DNA of 60,360 nt from Loktanella sp. SALINAS62 (GTDB lineage Bacteria; Pseudomonadota; Alphaproteobacteria; Rhodobacterales; Rhodobacteraceae): NCBI RefSeq assembly GCF_018263905.1, contig NZ_JAAFZU010000005.1:1-60360 (forward strand), given 5' to 3'. Below are positions 8,054 through 16,356 of this stretch, piece by piece. The notes beneath the pieces were generated by a model, which saw only the letters and a list, made by a program, of their open reading frames with translations, was not told the DNA's origin and made no database searches. A program made the position numbers and the translations under genes. How positions within the stretch are numbered: the first letter of the stretch is position 1; every line of letters begins with the position of its first letter.

Positions 8054-9166
8054 ATGAAAATAGGGTTGGTCGTCAATCCGATTGCCGGGCTGGGCGGGCG
8101 TGTAGGATTGAAAGGCACCGACGGGGCAGGAACGGCCTCCTTGGCGCTGGACCGTGGCGCCATTGCGCAATCTGGCCTGCGCACGCGCCGCGCGCTGCAA
8201 CGGCTGGCCGACCGGGTTCCCGATGCCGCACTCACCGTGGCGGCGGGAGACTTGGGCGAGACATGGGCCGTGGGGCTTGGCATGAACATGACCACCATCG
8301 ACCTGCCCGCGCCCACCGGCACACCGGACGACACAGATAAGGCGGTGCGCGCGATGGCGGCCTGCGATCTGATCGTTTTTGCCGGAGGCGACGGAACGGC
8401 GCGCGATGTCACCGCCGCCGTGTCCCCGAGTCAGGCGATTCTGGGAATTCCTTGCGGGGTTAAGATGCATTCGGGCGTGTTCGTCGTAACGCCCGAGGCG
8501 GCGGGGGCCCTGTTGGCGGATATACTGTTGAACCCCGATCAGGTGACTTGGAACGATGCGGCCGAAGTGATGGACATCGACGAACAGGCCCTGCGGGCGG
8601 GGCGTATCGCCCCGGTCCTTTATGGCCATGTCCGCGTGCCGAAAATGCGCAGCAGGATGCAGGCGGCCAAGGGTGGCCCTCGGATCTCGTCCGGCGCAGC
8701 GCTGGCCACCGCCGCCGCACAGATCGCCCGGCAGATGGACGAAGGCACCCTCTATGTCATCGGGCCCGGCACCAGCGCGGCCGCGGTGGTCGAGGCCACC
8801 GGACAGTCTTCGACACTTCTTGGCATCGACGTGATGTTGGACGGCGCCGTCATCGCGCGCGATGTGACCGCCGCGCAGATCGAAACTCTGACGGCAAAGC
8901 GCGCGGTGCGTGTCGTCCTTGGCGTGACCGGACAACAGGGGTTCCTGATTGGACGCGGCAATCAACAGATCAGCCCGGACGTTCTGAGGCGGGCGACCCG
9001 CGACGGCCTGATTATCCTAGCTTCCGAGGAAAAGTTGCGGGGCCTTGCGCAGCCGGTGCTCTGGATCGACAGCAGCGATCCGGACCTGGATGCGGAACTG
9101 GCGGGCTTTGTGCGGGTCCACACCGGTCAGGGCCGCCAAACGATGATGCGTCTATCTGCGGGTTGA
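8054..9166 (+). CDS. ATP-NAD kinase-family (AcoX-like) protein
   Basis: A 370-residue protein. MKIGLVVNPIAGLGGRVGLK at the N-terminus and LIVFAGGDGTARDV (about residues 111-124) match the GGDGT signature of the NAD kinase/diacylglycerol kinase fold. The length and C-terminal part agree with the AcoX-like ATP-NAD kinase family found beside catabolic operons rather than with housekeeping NAD kinase. True NAD phosphorylation has not been shown for most members, so its role here (cofactor supply for NADP-dependent reductases, or small-molecule phosphorylation) is inference. The ATG at 8054 has AAGGAG about 11 bases upstream. It is followed after 8 bases by operator C and then the P-protein-like genes. 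Confidence 0.8.
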   Translation: MKIGLVVNPIAGLGGRVGLKGTDGAGTASLALDRGAIAQSGLRTRRALQRLADRVPDAALTVAAGDLGETWAVGLGMNMTTIDLPAPTGTPDDTDKAVRAMAACDLIVFAGGDGTARDVTAAVSPSQAILGIPCGVKMHSGVFVVTPEAAGALLADILLNPDQVTWNDAAEVMDIDEQALRAGRIAPVLYGHVRVPKMRSRMQAAKGGPRISSGAALATAAAQIARQMDEGTLYVIGPGTSAAAVVEATGQSSTLLGIDVMLDGAVIARDVTAAQIETLTAKRAVRVVLGVTGQQGFLIGRGNQQISPDVLRRATRDGLIILASEEKLRGLAQPVLWIDSSDPDLDAELAGFVRVHTGQGRQTMMRLSAG

Positions 9167-9174
9167 AACGCAGT

Positions 9175-9208
9175 GTGCGTTATGCGAACTTTTGTGCAAC
9201 TTTGAATT
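9175..9208. promoter_or_regulatory. Operator C: tandem 15-bp palindromes
   Basis: GTGCGTTATGCGAAC (9175-9189) is among the best matches in the window. It is followed by the spacer TTTT and a degenerate GTGCAACTTTGAATT (9194-9208). It lies 60-90 bases before the first P-protein-like gene, on the coding side of the preceding stop, and so gives that pair its own regulated promoter. Confidence 0.7.
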
Positions 9209-9266
9209 CCAGCACCAGAATCACTCGTCGAACGACGACCGTCCCAGGCAAGCAGGAGGCCCCGCA

Positions 9267-10673
9267 ATGCCCACACAGACCAAAGCCCACCCCTGGATGG
9301 CCCTGTCCGCCCCCGGTGTGATCGACGACATGCTCGCCGCCATCGGGGTGTCCGAAATCGCCGATCTGTTCGAACAGATTCCTCAGGATCATTTTCGCAA
9401 GACGCCAATCAAGATGCCGCCTGCCCTCACCTCCGAGATGGAGCTGCGACGCGATCTGGTTACACGCCTGAAACGCAACGGCGATTGCGAAAGCAACCTC
9501 AGCTTTCTGGGCGCGGGCGTATGGCAGCACCACGTTCCGGCCGTCGTCGACGAGATCGTCGGACGCACTGAATTCGCCACCAACGTCTGGGGCAGCTACC
9601 AATCCGACCACGGGCGCAATCAGGCGTGGTTTGAGTTTTCGTCGCAGCTGGGGGCGCTTCTGAACCTCGATGTGGTGCAATTGCCCGTCTATTCATGGGG
9701 CTGCGCGATCGGCCACGCCGTGCGGATGGCGACGCGCATGACAGGTCGTACCAAGGTGCTGATGCCGCGCCTGTCGGACCCGGAGCGCCTGTCGGTCATC
9801 CGCACCTACTGCCAACCGACCGAAATGGACGGCAGCATCGACGTCGTCATGGTGGCCGCAGACCCAAAGACCGGACGCCTTGATCTGGCCGATCTTGCCT
9901 CGAAACTCGGTGATGATGTTGCGGCGATCTATTTCGAGAACCCCGCCTACCTCGGCACGATCGAAACAGAAGCCGCGCAGATCGCAAAGCTGGCCCGCGC
10001 TGCGGGGGCCGAGACCATCGTCGGCGTCGATCCGGTCAGCCTTGGCGTGATGATGGCGCCGGGGGATTACGGGGCCGATATCGTCACCGGACCCGTGCAA
10101 CCCCTTGGCGTGCATATGCAATGCGGTGGCGGTGCGGGCGGGTTCATCGCCTCGCGCGATGAAGAACGCTACGTGCGCACCTACAACGGGTTTTTGGTGT
10201 CCATCGCGGACACCGCTCGCGACGGCGAATTCGGCTTCGGTCTCGCCTGTCCGCACCAGAATTCCTACGGAATGCGGGAGGACGGCAATGACTGGACCGG
10301 CAATTCCACCTACCTATGGGCCATCGCCGGTGCGGTCTACATGAGCCTTCTGGGCCCCGACGGATTTGCAGAATTGGGCCGCCTGATCGTGTCGCGGGCG
10401 CGCTACGCCGCGCGGATGATCGACGCGCTTCCGAATGTCTCGGTCCAATGGCCGGACCGGCATTTCAAGGAATTCGTCGTCAACTTCGACGCCACGGGCC
10501 GCAGCGTATACGACATCAACGACGCCTTGCGCGCGCAGGGCATCTTTGGCGGAAAGGATATTTCCGGCGAGGAATCCAACCTTGGCCAATGCGCGCTTTA
10601 CTGCGTCACCGAAATTCACACCGCCGCCGACATCCGCAGACTGACCGACACCTTGAAGGAGATCCTCGCATGA
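9267..10673 (+). CDS. Glycine dehydrogenase subunit 1-like (GcvPA family), divergent
   Basis: A 468-residue member of the GcvPA half of the split glycine decarboxylase P-protein. Family marks are FLGAGVWQHHVPAVVDEI near residue 80, AAIYFENPAYLGTIE, GADIVTGPVQPLGVH and AGAVYMSLLGPDGFAELGRL. Two stretches normally near-invariant in true GcvPA, the YTPYQPEISQG loop and the EKATSNICT segment, read here as WGSYQSDHGRNQAWFEF and MREDGNDWTGNSTY. That suggests a changed substrate pocket. AGGAGG precedes the ATG at 9267; the frame extends further upstream without homology. The stop overlaps the next gene's start as ATGA. No GcvT, GcvH or lipoamide dehydrogenase gene is present in the window. Confidence 0.8.
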   Translation: MPTQTKAHPWMALSAPGVIDDMLAAIGVSEIADLFEQIPQDHFRKTPIKMPPALTSEMELRRDLVTRLKRNGDCESNLSFLGAGVWQHHVPAVVDEIVGRTEFATNVWGSYQSDHGRNQAWFEFSSQLGALLNLDVVQLPVYSWGCAIGHAVRMATRMTGRTKVLMPRLSDPERLSVIRTYCQPTEMDGSIDVVMVAADPKTGRLDLADLASKLGDDVAAIYFENPAYLGTIETEAAQIAKLARAAGAETIVGVDPVSLGVMMAPGDYGADIVTGPVQPLGVHMQCGGGAGGFIASRDEERYVRTYNGFLVSIADTARDGEFGFGLACPHQNSYGMREDGNDWTGNSTYLWAIAGAVYMSLLGPDGFAELGRLIVSRARYAARMIDALPNVSVQWPDRHFKEFVVNFDATGRSVYDINDALRAQGIFGGKDISGEESNLGQCALYCVTEIHTAADIRRLTDTLKEILA

Positions 10674-12223
10674 GCCGCTTGCCAGAGTTTCACGCGGCCA
10701 AATGGGACGAGCCGGTCGTCATGGAGCTGGGTCGCCCCGGCGGGCGCGGCCAGATTTTTCCGGCACCCGAGGACGAGGTTGCCCAAGACGTCGGAGACGA
10801 CCTGATCCCCTCCTCCATGATGCGCAAGGATCGCCCGGTGCTGCCCGAAATCACCGAGTTCGAGGCCCAGCGCCACTACCTGCACCTAAGCCAGATGACG
10901 CTTGGAATGATGGGCGTCAGCCTGTTCGGCACCTGCACGATGAAATACAACTCCAAGACATCGGAATACGCGACGCTGCGCCCCGAACTGGCCGAGGTCC
11001 ATCCCTACCAGCACCCCGACACGCTTCAAGGTGTGTTAAGCATCATCCATGATTTCGACCACATCCTGCGGTCCCTGTCGGGGATGGATCAGTTCATCTT
11101 TCAGGCCGGCGGCGGGGCGGATGCGGCCTATACGATGGCCATCGTCGCGCGCGCCTATTGGGCCGACCGTGGTCTGCTGGATCAGCGCACCGAGATGGTG
11201 ACCTCCATTCAGGCGCACCCGTGCAATCCAGCCACGGCCGCCGCGGCAGGTTTCAAGGTGGTAAACCTGCCCCTGGAAGAGAACGGTTATCCGTCGCTGG
11301 ACGCCCTGAAGGCCGCCGTCAGCGACAAGACCGCCCTGATCATGATCAACAATCCCGACGACATGGGCATCTACAACCCCGAGATCAAGGAATGGGTCCG
11401 TGTCGCCAAAGAGGCAGGTGCGTTGTGTTTCTACGATCACGCGAACTTCAACGGCGTCATGGGCAAGCTGTCCGCGCGCGAGCTTGGGTTCGATGCCTGC
11501 ATGTTCATGCTGCATAAGACCTTCGGCGCGCCCAAGGCGGGCGGCGGTCCCGCTGTCGGTGCGTTCGGCTGTTCGGATGAGCTGGCCCAATATGTCCCCT
11601 GCCCTGTCGTCACGAAAGCCGGTGCGCGATACATCCTCGATGAAGACCGCCCGAAATCGGCGGGAAAGGTCCGCGAATTCTGGGGCAACGTGCCGCAAGT
11701 CGTGAAGGCCTACGCCTGGGCGCGCGGCATGGGTGCGGACGGCATCAATCTGGCCTCCGACATCTCGGTGGTTGCCAACAACTACATGGACAAGCGCCTG
11801 TCGGAGATACCCGGCATCGCCATTTCGAACCCCGACATCACGGCCAACCGCATGGAGATGAGCCGCTGGTCGTTCGCCCCCCTGTGCGAGGAAACCGGCA
11901 TCGGAACGGTCGACGTCGCCAACCGGATGGCCGACTACGGCATCGACCCGTTCTGGATGAGCCACGAGCCGTGGATCGTCGCGGAGCCGTTCACACCCGA
12001 GGCGGGCGAGCTTTGGTCAAAAGAGGACATTGATCTGTGGATCGACGTCATTGCCAAGATCGCCGACGAGGCCCGCACGGACCCCGAAATGGTCAAGTCC
12101 GCGCCACACAACCAGCCCGTGGCGCAGGTCAACGGCGACGTTTTCGAAGATCCGGGCAAATGGGCGATGACGTGGCGGGCCTACCTGCGCAAGGTCGCTT
12201 CCGCCAAGGCGAACGGCAGCTGA
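10670..12223 (+). CDS. Glycine dehydrogenase subunit 2-like (GcvPB family), PLP-binding, divergent
   Basis: A 517-residue GcvPB-type subunit. The PLP lysine is K283 in MLHKTFGAPKAGGGPAVG. Other family marks are LFGTCTMKYNSK, EVHPYQHPDTLQGVLSIIHD and ALIMINNPDDMGIYNPEIKE. In glycine decarboxylase this subunit decarboxylates glycine and hands the aminomethyl group to lipoylated H-protein. Here the late motif usually reading PPTVYFPLIVPEA is replaced by DPFWMSHEPWIVAEPFTPEA, and no H-protein is encoded nearby. The pair may therefore use a different amino acid or acceptor; that is inference. Start and stop overlap the GcvPA-like gene, so the two are coupled. It converges on an FAD oxidase gene with 20 bases between the stops. 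Confidence 0.82.
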   Translation: MSRLPEFHAAKWDEPVVMELGRPGGRGQIFPAPEDEVAQDVGDDLIPSSMMRKDRPVLPEITEFEAQRHYLHLSQMTLGMMGVSLFGTCTMKYNSKTSEYATLRPELAEVHPYQHPDTLQGVLSIIHDFDHILRSLSGMDQFIFQAGGGADAAYTMAIVARAYWADRGLLDQRTEMVTSIQAHPCNPATAAAAGFKVVNLPLEENGYPSLDALKAAVSDKTALIMINNPDDMGIYNPEIKEWVRVAKEAGALCFYDHANFNGVMGKLSARELGFDACMFMLHKTFGAPKAGGGPAVGAFGCSDELAQYVPCPVVTKAGARYILDEDRPKSAGKVREFWGNVPQVVKAYAWARGMGADGINLASDISVVANNYMDKRLSEIPGIAISNPDITANRMEMSRWSFAPLCEETGIGTVDVANRMADYGIDPFWMSHEPWIVAEPFTPEAGELWSKEDIDLWIDVIAKIADEARTDPEMVKSAPHNQPVAQVNGDVFEDPGKWAMTWRAYLRKVASAKANGS

Positions 12224-12243
12224 CGGCGATGACCACTGCACCC

Positions 12244-13380
12244 CTAATCCGCGAGGACAGACACACCCTTGAGGGACGCGGTGTCACGCTGGTCGAGCAC
12301 CAGTTCTGCCGTGACCTTGGCGGTCATTGGTGCGCCGCTGAAACCCACCCAGGGAAACAAGGCCAGATAGAAGCCTGTCGCGCCCGGCAGTTCGCCCAGA
12401 ATGGGCCGCCAGTCAGGCGTGCCGTTGACCCATGCGGTCCAGCTGCGCAGCGCCCGCATCTGGCCCACACGCGGCACCACGCCTGCGGCCATCGCCATAT
12501 TTCCGGTGAGACTGACAGGATCGGTGGCAAGGCTTCCGTCGCCGCGACGGGCCGCTGGCCAGCCCCCGCCGATAATGCATCCCCCATTCGGAGCCTGCTT
12601 CAACGACAGCTTTCCGGCTGCGGAATAAATCAGATGCGGTATCAACGGCGCGACGGGCTCGGTGGCTGTCACCTGAAGCGGAAATCCGTCGATGTCGATT
12701 TGCAGGCCCAGCATCGCGGCGATCTTTCCCGCCGAGGCCCCGGCCGCATTCACCACCTTGGGCGCCTGAAATTGCCCCTGAGGGGTGGTCACGCAATACC
12801 CGCCGTGCACGGCTTCGAGCGCCGTTGCCGCGCAGTCGCGCAGGATGTGAACGCCCGCGCGCTCAATACAGGCCTGGATCGCGGGCGTGACGCGCAAGGT
12901 GTTCGCCTTGCCTTCCATCGCGCAATATCCGCCGCCGATGGCTGCGTCGGACAGGTAGGGTGCAATCTCGAACAACGCCGCACGGTCAAGGACCTGCGTC
13001 TCGACGCCATGCTTTGCTTCGATGCGCGCCTTGGCGGCGATCAGCGCCATTTCGGCCCCGGTCTGCGCCACGACGATGCCGCCCCCCATCTTGACGCCGA
13101 GGTCTTCGCCCGTCCGGCGCGACAGATCCTGCCACAACGCCAGCGAGTCCTTCAGAAAACCGAGGCAGGGTCCGTAGTCGCGGGCCCAGTCCTCTCCGAA
13201 CTTGGCGAATTCGGGATACTGGATCTGCAAATGCAGACTGCCCGCATTGGCACCCGACGCCTGTGCACCCAACTCACCGCTTTCCAGAAGCACTACGTCG
13301 CGCCCCGCGTCCGCCAAATTCCATGCCGTCATCATTCCGGTGATGCCCCCCCCGATCACGATCACATCCGCTTTTCTCAT
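12244..13380 (-). CDS. FAD-dependent amino acid oxidase/dehydrogenase (DAAO/HcnC type)
   Basis: A 378-residue flavoprotein. The Rossmann motif VIVIGGGITGMMTAWNLADA lies at the N-terminus. ASGANAGSLHLQIQYPEF and the C-terminal GFYLALFPWVGFSGAPMTAK are as in the DAAO/GlyOx/HcnC group that oxidises the C-N bond of glycine, D-amino acids, hydroxyproline or opines. It is clearly paralogous to the protein at 20629-21756, sharing the ANAGSLH motif. The start is ambiguous: ATG at 13380 (chosen, fits family N-termini) or TTG at 13395 with a good GAGGTGG site. Its start lies only 26 bases from the divergent DHDPS-family gene. Confidence 0.85.
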   Translation of the reverse strand: MRKADVIVIGGGITGMMTAWNLADAGRDVVLLESGELGAQASGANAGSLHLQIQYPEFAKFGEDWARDYGPCLGFLKDSLALWQDLSRRTGEDLGVKMGGGIVVAQTGAEMALIAAKARIEAKHGVETQVLDRAALFEIAPYLSDAAIGGGYCAMEGKANTLRVTPAIQACIERAGVHILRDCAATALEAVHGGYCVTTPQGQFQAPKVVNAAGASAGKIAAMLGLQIDIDGFPLQVTATEPVAPLIPHLIYSAAGKLSLKQAPNGGCIIGGGWPAARRGDGSLATDPVSLTGNMAMAAGVVPRVGQMRALRSWTAWVNGTPDWRPILGELPGATGFYLALFPWVGFSGAPMTAKVTAELVLDQRDTASLKGVSVLAD

Positions 13381-13406
13381 CTTCAAAATCGTCAAAGGAC
13401 CACCTC

Positions 13407-14360
13407 ATGACCAAAGCTCAATTCTCTGGCAGTTACACTGTGACCGTCACCCCCTTTACCGAAGGCGGTGAGGCAATTGATTACCCCGCGTGGGAACGTT
13501 TTCTGGATTGGCAGCTCGAGAGTGGCGTTCCGGGCATCATTATCCTGGGCACTACCGGCGAATTCCTGACGATCACCGATCAGGAGCGTGAAGAGTTCGT
13601 TGCCGCGACGGTCAAGCACATCGCAGGCCGCATTCCGGTTCTCGTTGGCACGATGAACGCCTACACGCCCAACGCTGTGCGCTATTCCAAACAGGCCCAA
13701 GACCTTGGCGCGGATGGCCTGATGATCGTGCCGCCATACTACTACACCCCGACCGAAGACGAGATTTACAACTACTACAAAGCCATCTGCGAAGGCTGCG
13801 ATCTGCCGATCATGCTTTATAACAACCCGTTCACGTCCCACGTCGACATGAGCGCCAAGTTGGTTGGCAAGCTGACCAAGGACTTCCCGCAGATCCGCTA
13901 CATCAAAGAGGCGTCGCAGTGTTGGGAGCGGATCAACGACATCATCGTCGAAAGCGACGGCCTGATGAACGTCTGGGCCGGAAGCCGCGTTCTGGAAAGC
14001 TACAAACTGGGCGCAAAGGGATATGTGAATCCGTATGGCAACTACATCCCCCGCGCGACCGCGAAGTACGTCGAATGGGCAGAACAGGAACGTTGGGATG
14101 ATGTTCAATCCGTGCAATCGGTCATCTTCGAGTTCGACAAGATCATCACCGAGGGGCATCCGCTTTATGGGCACCAGTGCTACTCCAAGGCGCTTGCCGC
14201 AGCCGCGGGATATCCGGTCGGCGACGTGCGCGCGCCGATCACCACCTTTGCCTCGCTCGGCAAAGAAGGCGAGGACCGGGTCGCGAAAATGGTGTCCCTG
14301 ATGGCGAAGCTGAATCGCATCGTCGATGAGATCGAGGCCCGCGACGCCGCTGCCGCCTGA
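13407..14360 (+). CDS. Dihydrodipicolinate synthase-family lyase/deaminase (1)
   Basis: A 317-residue class I TIM-barrel aldolase. GTTGE at residues 48-52, Y138 in MLYNNP and the Schiff-base lysine K167 in RYIKEAS are all in place. Catabolic members of the family cleave or dehydrate 2-keto acids (for example 5-dehydro-4-deoxyglucarate dehydratase or pyrroline-hydroxycarboxylate deaminase), and the neighbouring FAD oxidases make a deaminase-type role after oxidation plausible. It is only distantly like the second copy at 27085. AAAGGA precedes the ATG. No separate promoter space exists, because the divergent FAD oxidase starts 26 bases upstream. Converges on the SDR gene with two bases between stops. 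Confidence 0.87.
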   Translation: MTKAQFSGSYTVTVTPFTEGGEAIDYPAWERFLDWQLESGVPGIIILGTTGEFLTITDQEREEFVAATVKHIAGRIPVLVGTMNAYTPNAVRYSKQAQDLGADGLMIVPPYYYTPTEDEIYNYYKAICEGCDLPIMLYNNPFTSHVDMSAKLVGKLTKDFPQIRYIKEASQCWERINDIIVESDGLMNVWAGSRVLESYKLGAKGYVNPYGNYIPRATAKYVEWAEQERWDDVQSVQSVIFEFDKIITEGHPLYGHQCYSKALAAAAGYPVGDVRAPITTFASLGKEGEDRVAKMVSLMAKLNRIVDEIEARDAAAA

Positions 14361-14362
14361 CC

Positions 14363-15124
14363 TCATCTGATGTAGGCCGCGCCGTTCAGATCGATCGTCG
14401 CGCCCGTCAGATGGCGGGCGCGACCGGTGGCCAGAAACACAGCCGTCTCGGCAATATCCGACGGTGGCACCCATTCGCCCATGGGCAGTGTTGCGGTGAC
14501 CGCGTCGACCCCGCCGGTTTTTTCCGCGCTGGCGACCGACATCTGGGTGCCCACGACGCCCGGCGAGATGACATAGGCGAGAATGCCGTGTGCCGCGTAA
14601 TTGCGCGCCACGGTTTTGGTGGCGGCCGAAATCGCGGCCTTCGATGCGGCATAGGCAATCGCGCCGGGGTTGCTGGTGCCCCGGGTCGAGACCCAGCTTC
14701 CGATCCCGATGATCGCCCCCATTTGATTTGCCTCGAGCCAGTCGCGCACAGCGTGGCGCATAAGGCGCGCGGGCGCGGTCACATTAACGGCGAGCGCTTC
14801 TGTCCAGACGGCATCCCATTCGTCAATCGGGTCGCTGATGCCCCCGGTCTGTCGCATGATGCCCGCGTTGTTAACCAAGACGTCTATTCGCCCCCCCGCG
14901 GCGGCTCGTGCCTCTTTCCAGAACGCATCGACCGCAGCCATTTCAGACAGGTCTGCTTGCAGAAGCGTCGCCTTTCCGCCTGTTGCAGCCTCTGCCCCTG
15001 CCCGGTCGCCCCCATAGTGGGCGATCACGGTTGCGCCAGCATCCACCATCGCCTGCGCAGTCGCGGCACCGATGCCCTTGGACGCGCCTGTGACGAGAAC
15101 GGTTTTACCTGTCAGATCGTCCAT
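14363..15124 (-). CDS. Short-chain dehydrogenase/reductase (1)
   Basis: A 253-residue classical SDR with cofactor motif TGASKGIG (about 13-20), VNNAG, catalytic S in IGIGSWVS and YAASK, so an active NAD(P)H oxidoreductase is expected. It overlaps functionally with the OYE gene upstream: the OYE stop and this ATG are separated by three bases, so the two are translated from one transcript. The substrate is probably an alcohol or keto intermediate of the local pathway; the family does not specify it. Confidence 0.88.
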   Translation of the reverse strand: MDDLTGKTVLVTGASKGIGAATAQAMVDAGATVIAHYGGDRAGAEAATGGKATLLQADLSEMAAVDAFWKEARAAAGGRIDVLVNNAGIMRQTGGISDPIDEWDAVWTEALAVNVTAPARLMRHAVRDWLEANQMGAIIGIGSWVSTRGTSNPGAIAYAASKAAISAATKTVARNYAAHGILAYVISPGVVGTQMSVASAEKTGGVDAVTATLPMGEWVPPSDIAETAVFLATGRARHLTGATIDLNGAAYIR

Positions 15125-15127
15125 GTT

Positions 15128-16228
15128 TCAGGTCCTTGTCACAAACGGTTTCGCGGCGAGCGCGGGGTTGCAGCGCGAATAGGGTGCGGGCAACGAAATC
15201 TCAGCGCCCAAGGCGACGGCAGCCTTCCACGGCCAGCGCGGGTCCCACAACATACCCCGCGCCAGCGCCACGAAATCCGCCTGCCCGGTGGCGACAATCG
15301 TCTCGGCCTGTATCGGGTCGGTGATCTGGCCAACCGCCATGACGGGCATGTCGGCTTCGCGGCGCAGCGTCTCGGCGAACCGAACCTGATAGCCGGGTCC
15401 GGTAACGATGGACTGACGCTGGTCCAGCCCGCCGGAGCTGACGTCCATGGCAGCGCATCCCAGAGCCTTCAAGGCCTTCGAGAATTTAATCGACCCTTCC
15501 ATATCCCAGCCGCCGTCGATCCAGTCGATTGCCGACAGGCGGACCACGATCGGCAGATCGTCTGGGCAAGCCTCGCGCACCGCGGCGAACACCTCCAGCG
15601 GGAAGCGAATGCGGTTTTCAAGGCTTCCGCCATATTCGTCCGTGCGCGTGTTGGTGATCGGCGACAGGAATTGATGCAGCAGATAGCCATGAGCGGCGTG
15701 CAACTGAACGACGTCGAACCCGATCCGTGCAGCGCGGCGGGCGGCGTTTGCGAAGGCATCTTTCACACGTGTCATCGCATCTGCGTCCATGGCCTGCGGC
15801 GCGGGCCAATCCGGCAGGTAGGGCATCGCCGAGGGCGCAATCGGGGTCCACCCCTCCGCCCCTTCGATCAGGCCGCCGCCGTCCCAAGGCGACGCCGTAC
15901 TGCCCTTGCGGCCCGCATGACTGAGCTGGATGCCGATCCGGCTGTCGCCCACCGACTTCATGAAAGACACGATGGCGGCAAAGGCGGCCTCGGTTGCATC
16001 GTCATAAAGGCCGGGGCAATGCGGGGTGATACGGCCGTCTGGCTCGACCCCGGTCGCCTCCACAATAATCAGGCCCGATCCGGACATCGCGAACTGGCCC
16101 AGATGCGCTTGATGCCACGCCCCGGGCACCCCGTCCTTTGCCGAATACTGGCACATCGGTGCAACGACGATCCTGTTCGGAACGGTCACGCCGCCCAGAT
16201 CGAACGGAGAAAACAAGTGGCTGGTCAT
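15128..16228 (-). CDS. Old yellow enzyme-family NADH:flavin oxidoreductase (YqjM-like) (1)
   Basis: A 366-residue FMN TIM-barrel protein. PMCQYSA near residue 24 carries the redox-tuning cysteine of the YqjM group. LHAAHGYLLHQFLSP holds the substrate-binding histidines, and NTRTDEYGGSLENRIRFPLE is the family signature. It lacks the C-terminal Fe-S and FAD domains of dienoyl-CoA reductase or trimethylamine dehydrogenase, so it should act as an ene-reductase or a small flavin oxidoreductase. A second copy, at 48514-49620, has the same length. Divergent from the isomerase-like gene across operator D. Confidence 0.9.
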   Translation of the reverse strand: MTSHLFSPFDLGGVTVPNRIVVAPMCQYSAKDGVPGAWHQAHLGQFAMSGSGLIIVEATGVEPDGRITPHCPGLYDDATEAAFAAIVSFMKSVGDSRIGIQLSHAGRKGSTASPWDGGGLIEGAEGWTPIAPSAMPYLPDWPAPQAMDADAMTRVKDAFANAARRAARIGFDVVQLHAAHGYLLHQFLSPITNTRTDEYGGSLENRIRFPLEVFAAVREACPDDLPIVVRLSAIDWIDGGWDMEGSIKFSKALKALGCAAMDVSSGGLDQRQSIVTGPGYQVRFAETLRREADMPVMAVGQITDPIQAETIVATGQADFVALARGMLWDPRWPWKAAVALGAEISLPAPYSRCNPALAAKPFVTRT

Positions 16229-16286
16229 GTGTTTGTAACACCTTTCACAAATGAGATTGATCCGCTTTGCGGTCGCGTTATAGGGT

Positions 16287-16320
16287 GTGCGTTATAGTAA
16301 CCTTTGTGCGTTATTTGAAC
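16287..16320. promoter_or_regulatory. Operator D: tandem 15-bp palindromes
   Basis: GTGCGTTATAGTAAC (16287-16301), spacer CTTT, GTGCGTTATTTGAAC (16306-16320). Both copies are recognisable, making this one of the clearest tandem pairs. It sits between the divergent OYE/SDR unit and the isomerase-like gene. Confidence 0.72.
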
Positions 16321-16356
16321 ATGACGCAGAAACCCTGACAAGCAGAAAGCTCGAAA

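Noticed and set aside
7975-8412. In-frame extension of the reductase-RidA gene by about 146 codons upstream
   Set aside because: It is antisense to the NAD-kinase-like gene and operator B, has no family resemblance, and the ATG at 7974 has a proper GGAGG site.
14411-16297. A 628-codon open frame on the plus strand
   Set aside because: It lies opposite the well-supported SDR and OYE genes; the translation is rich in R, H and G without any domain, as expected of an antisense frame in GC-rich DNA.
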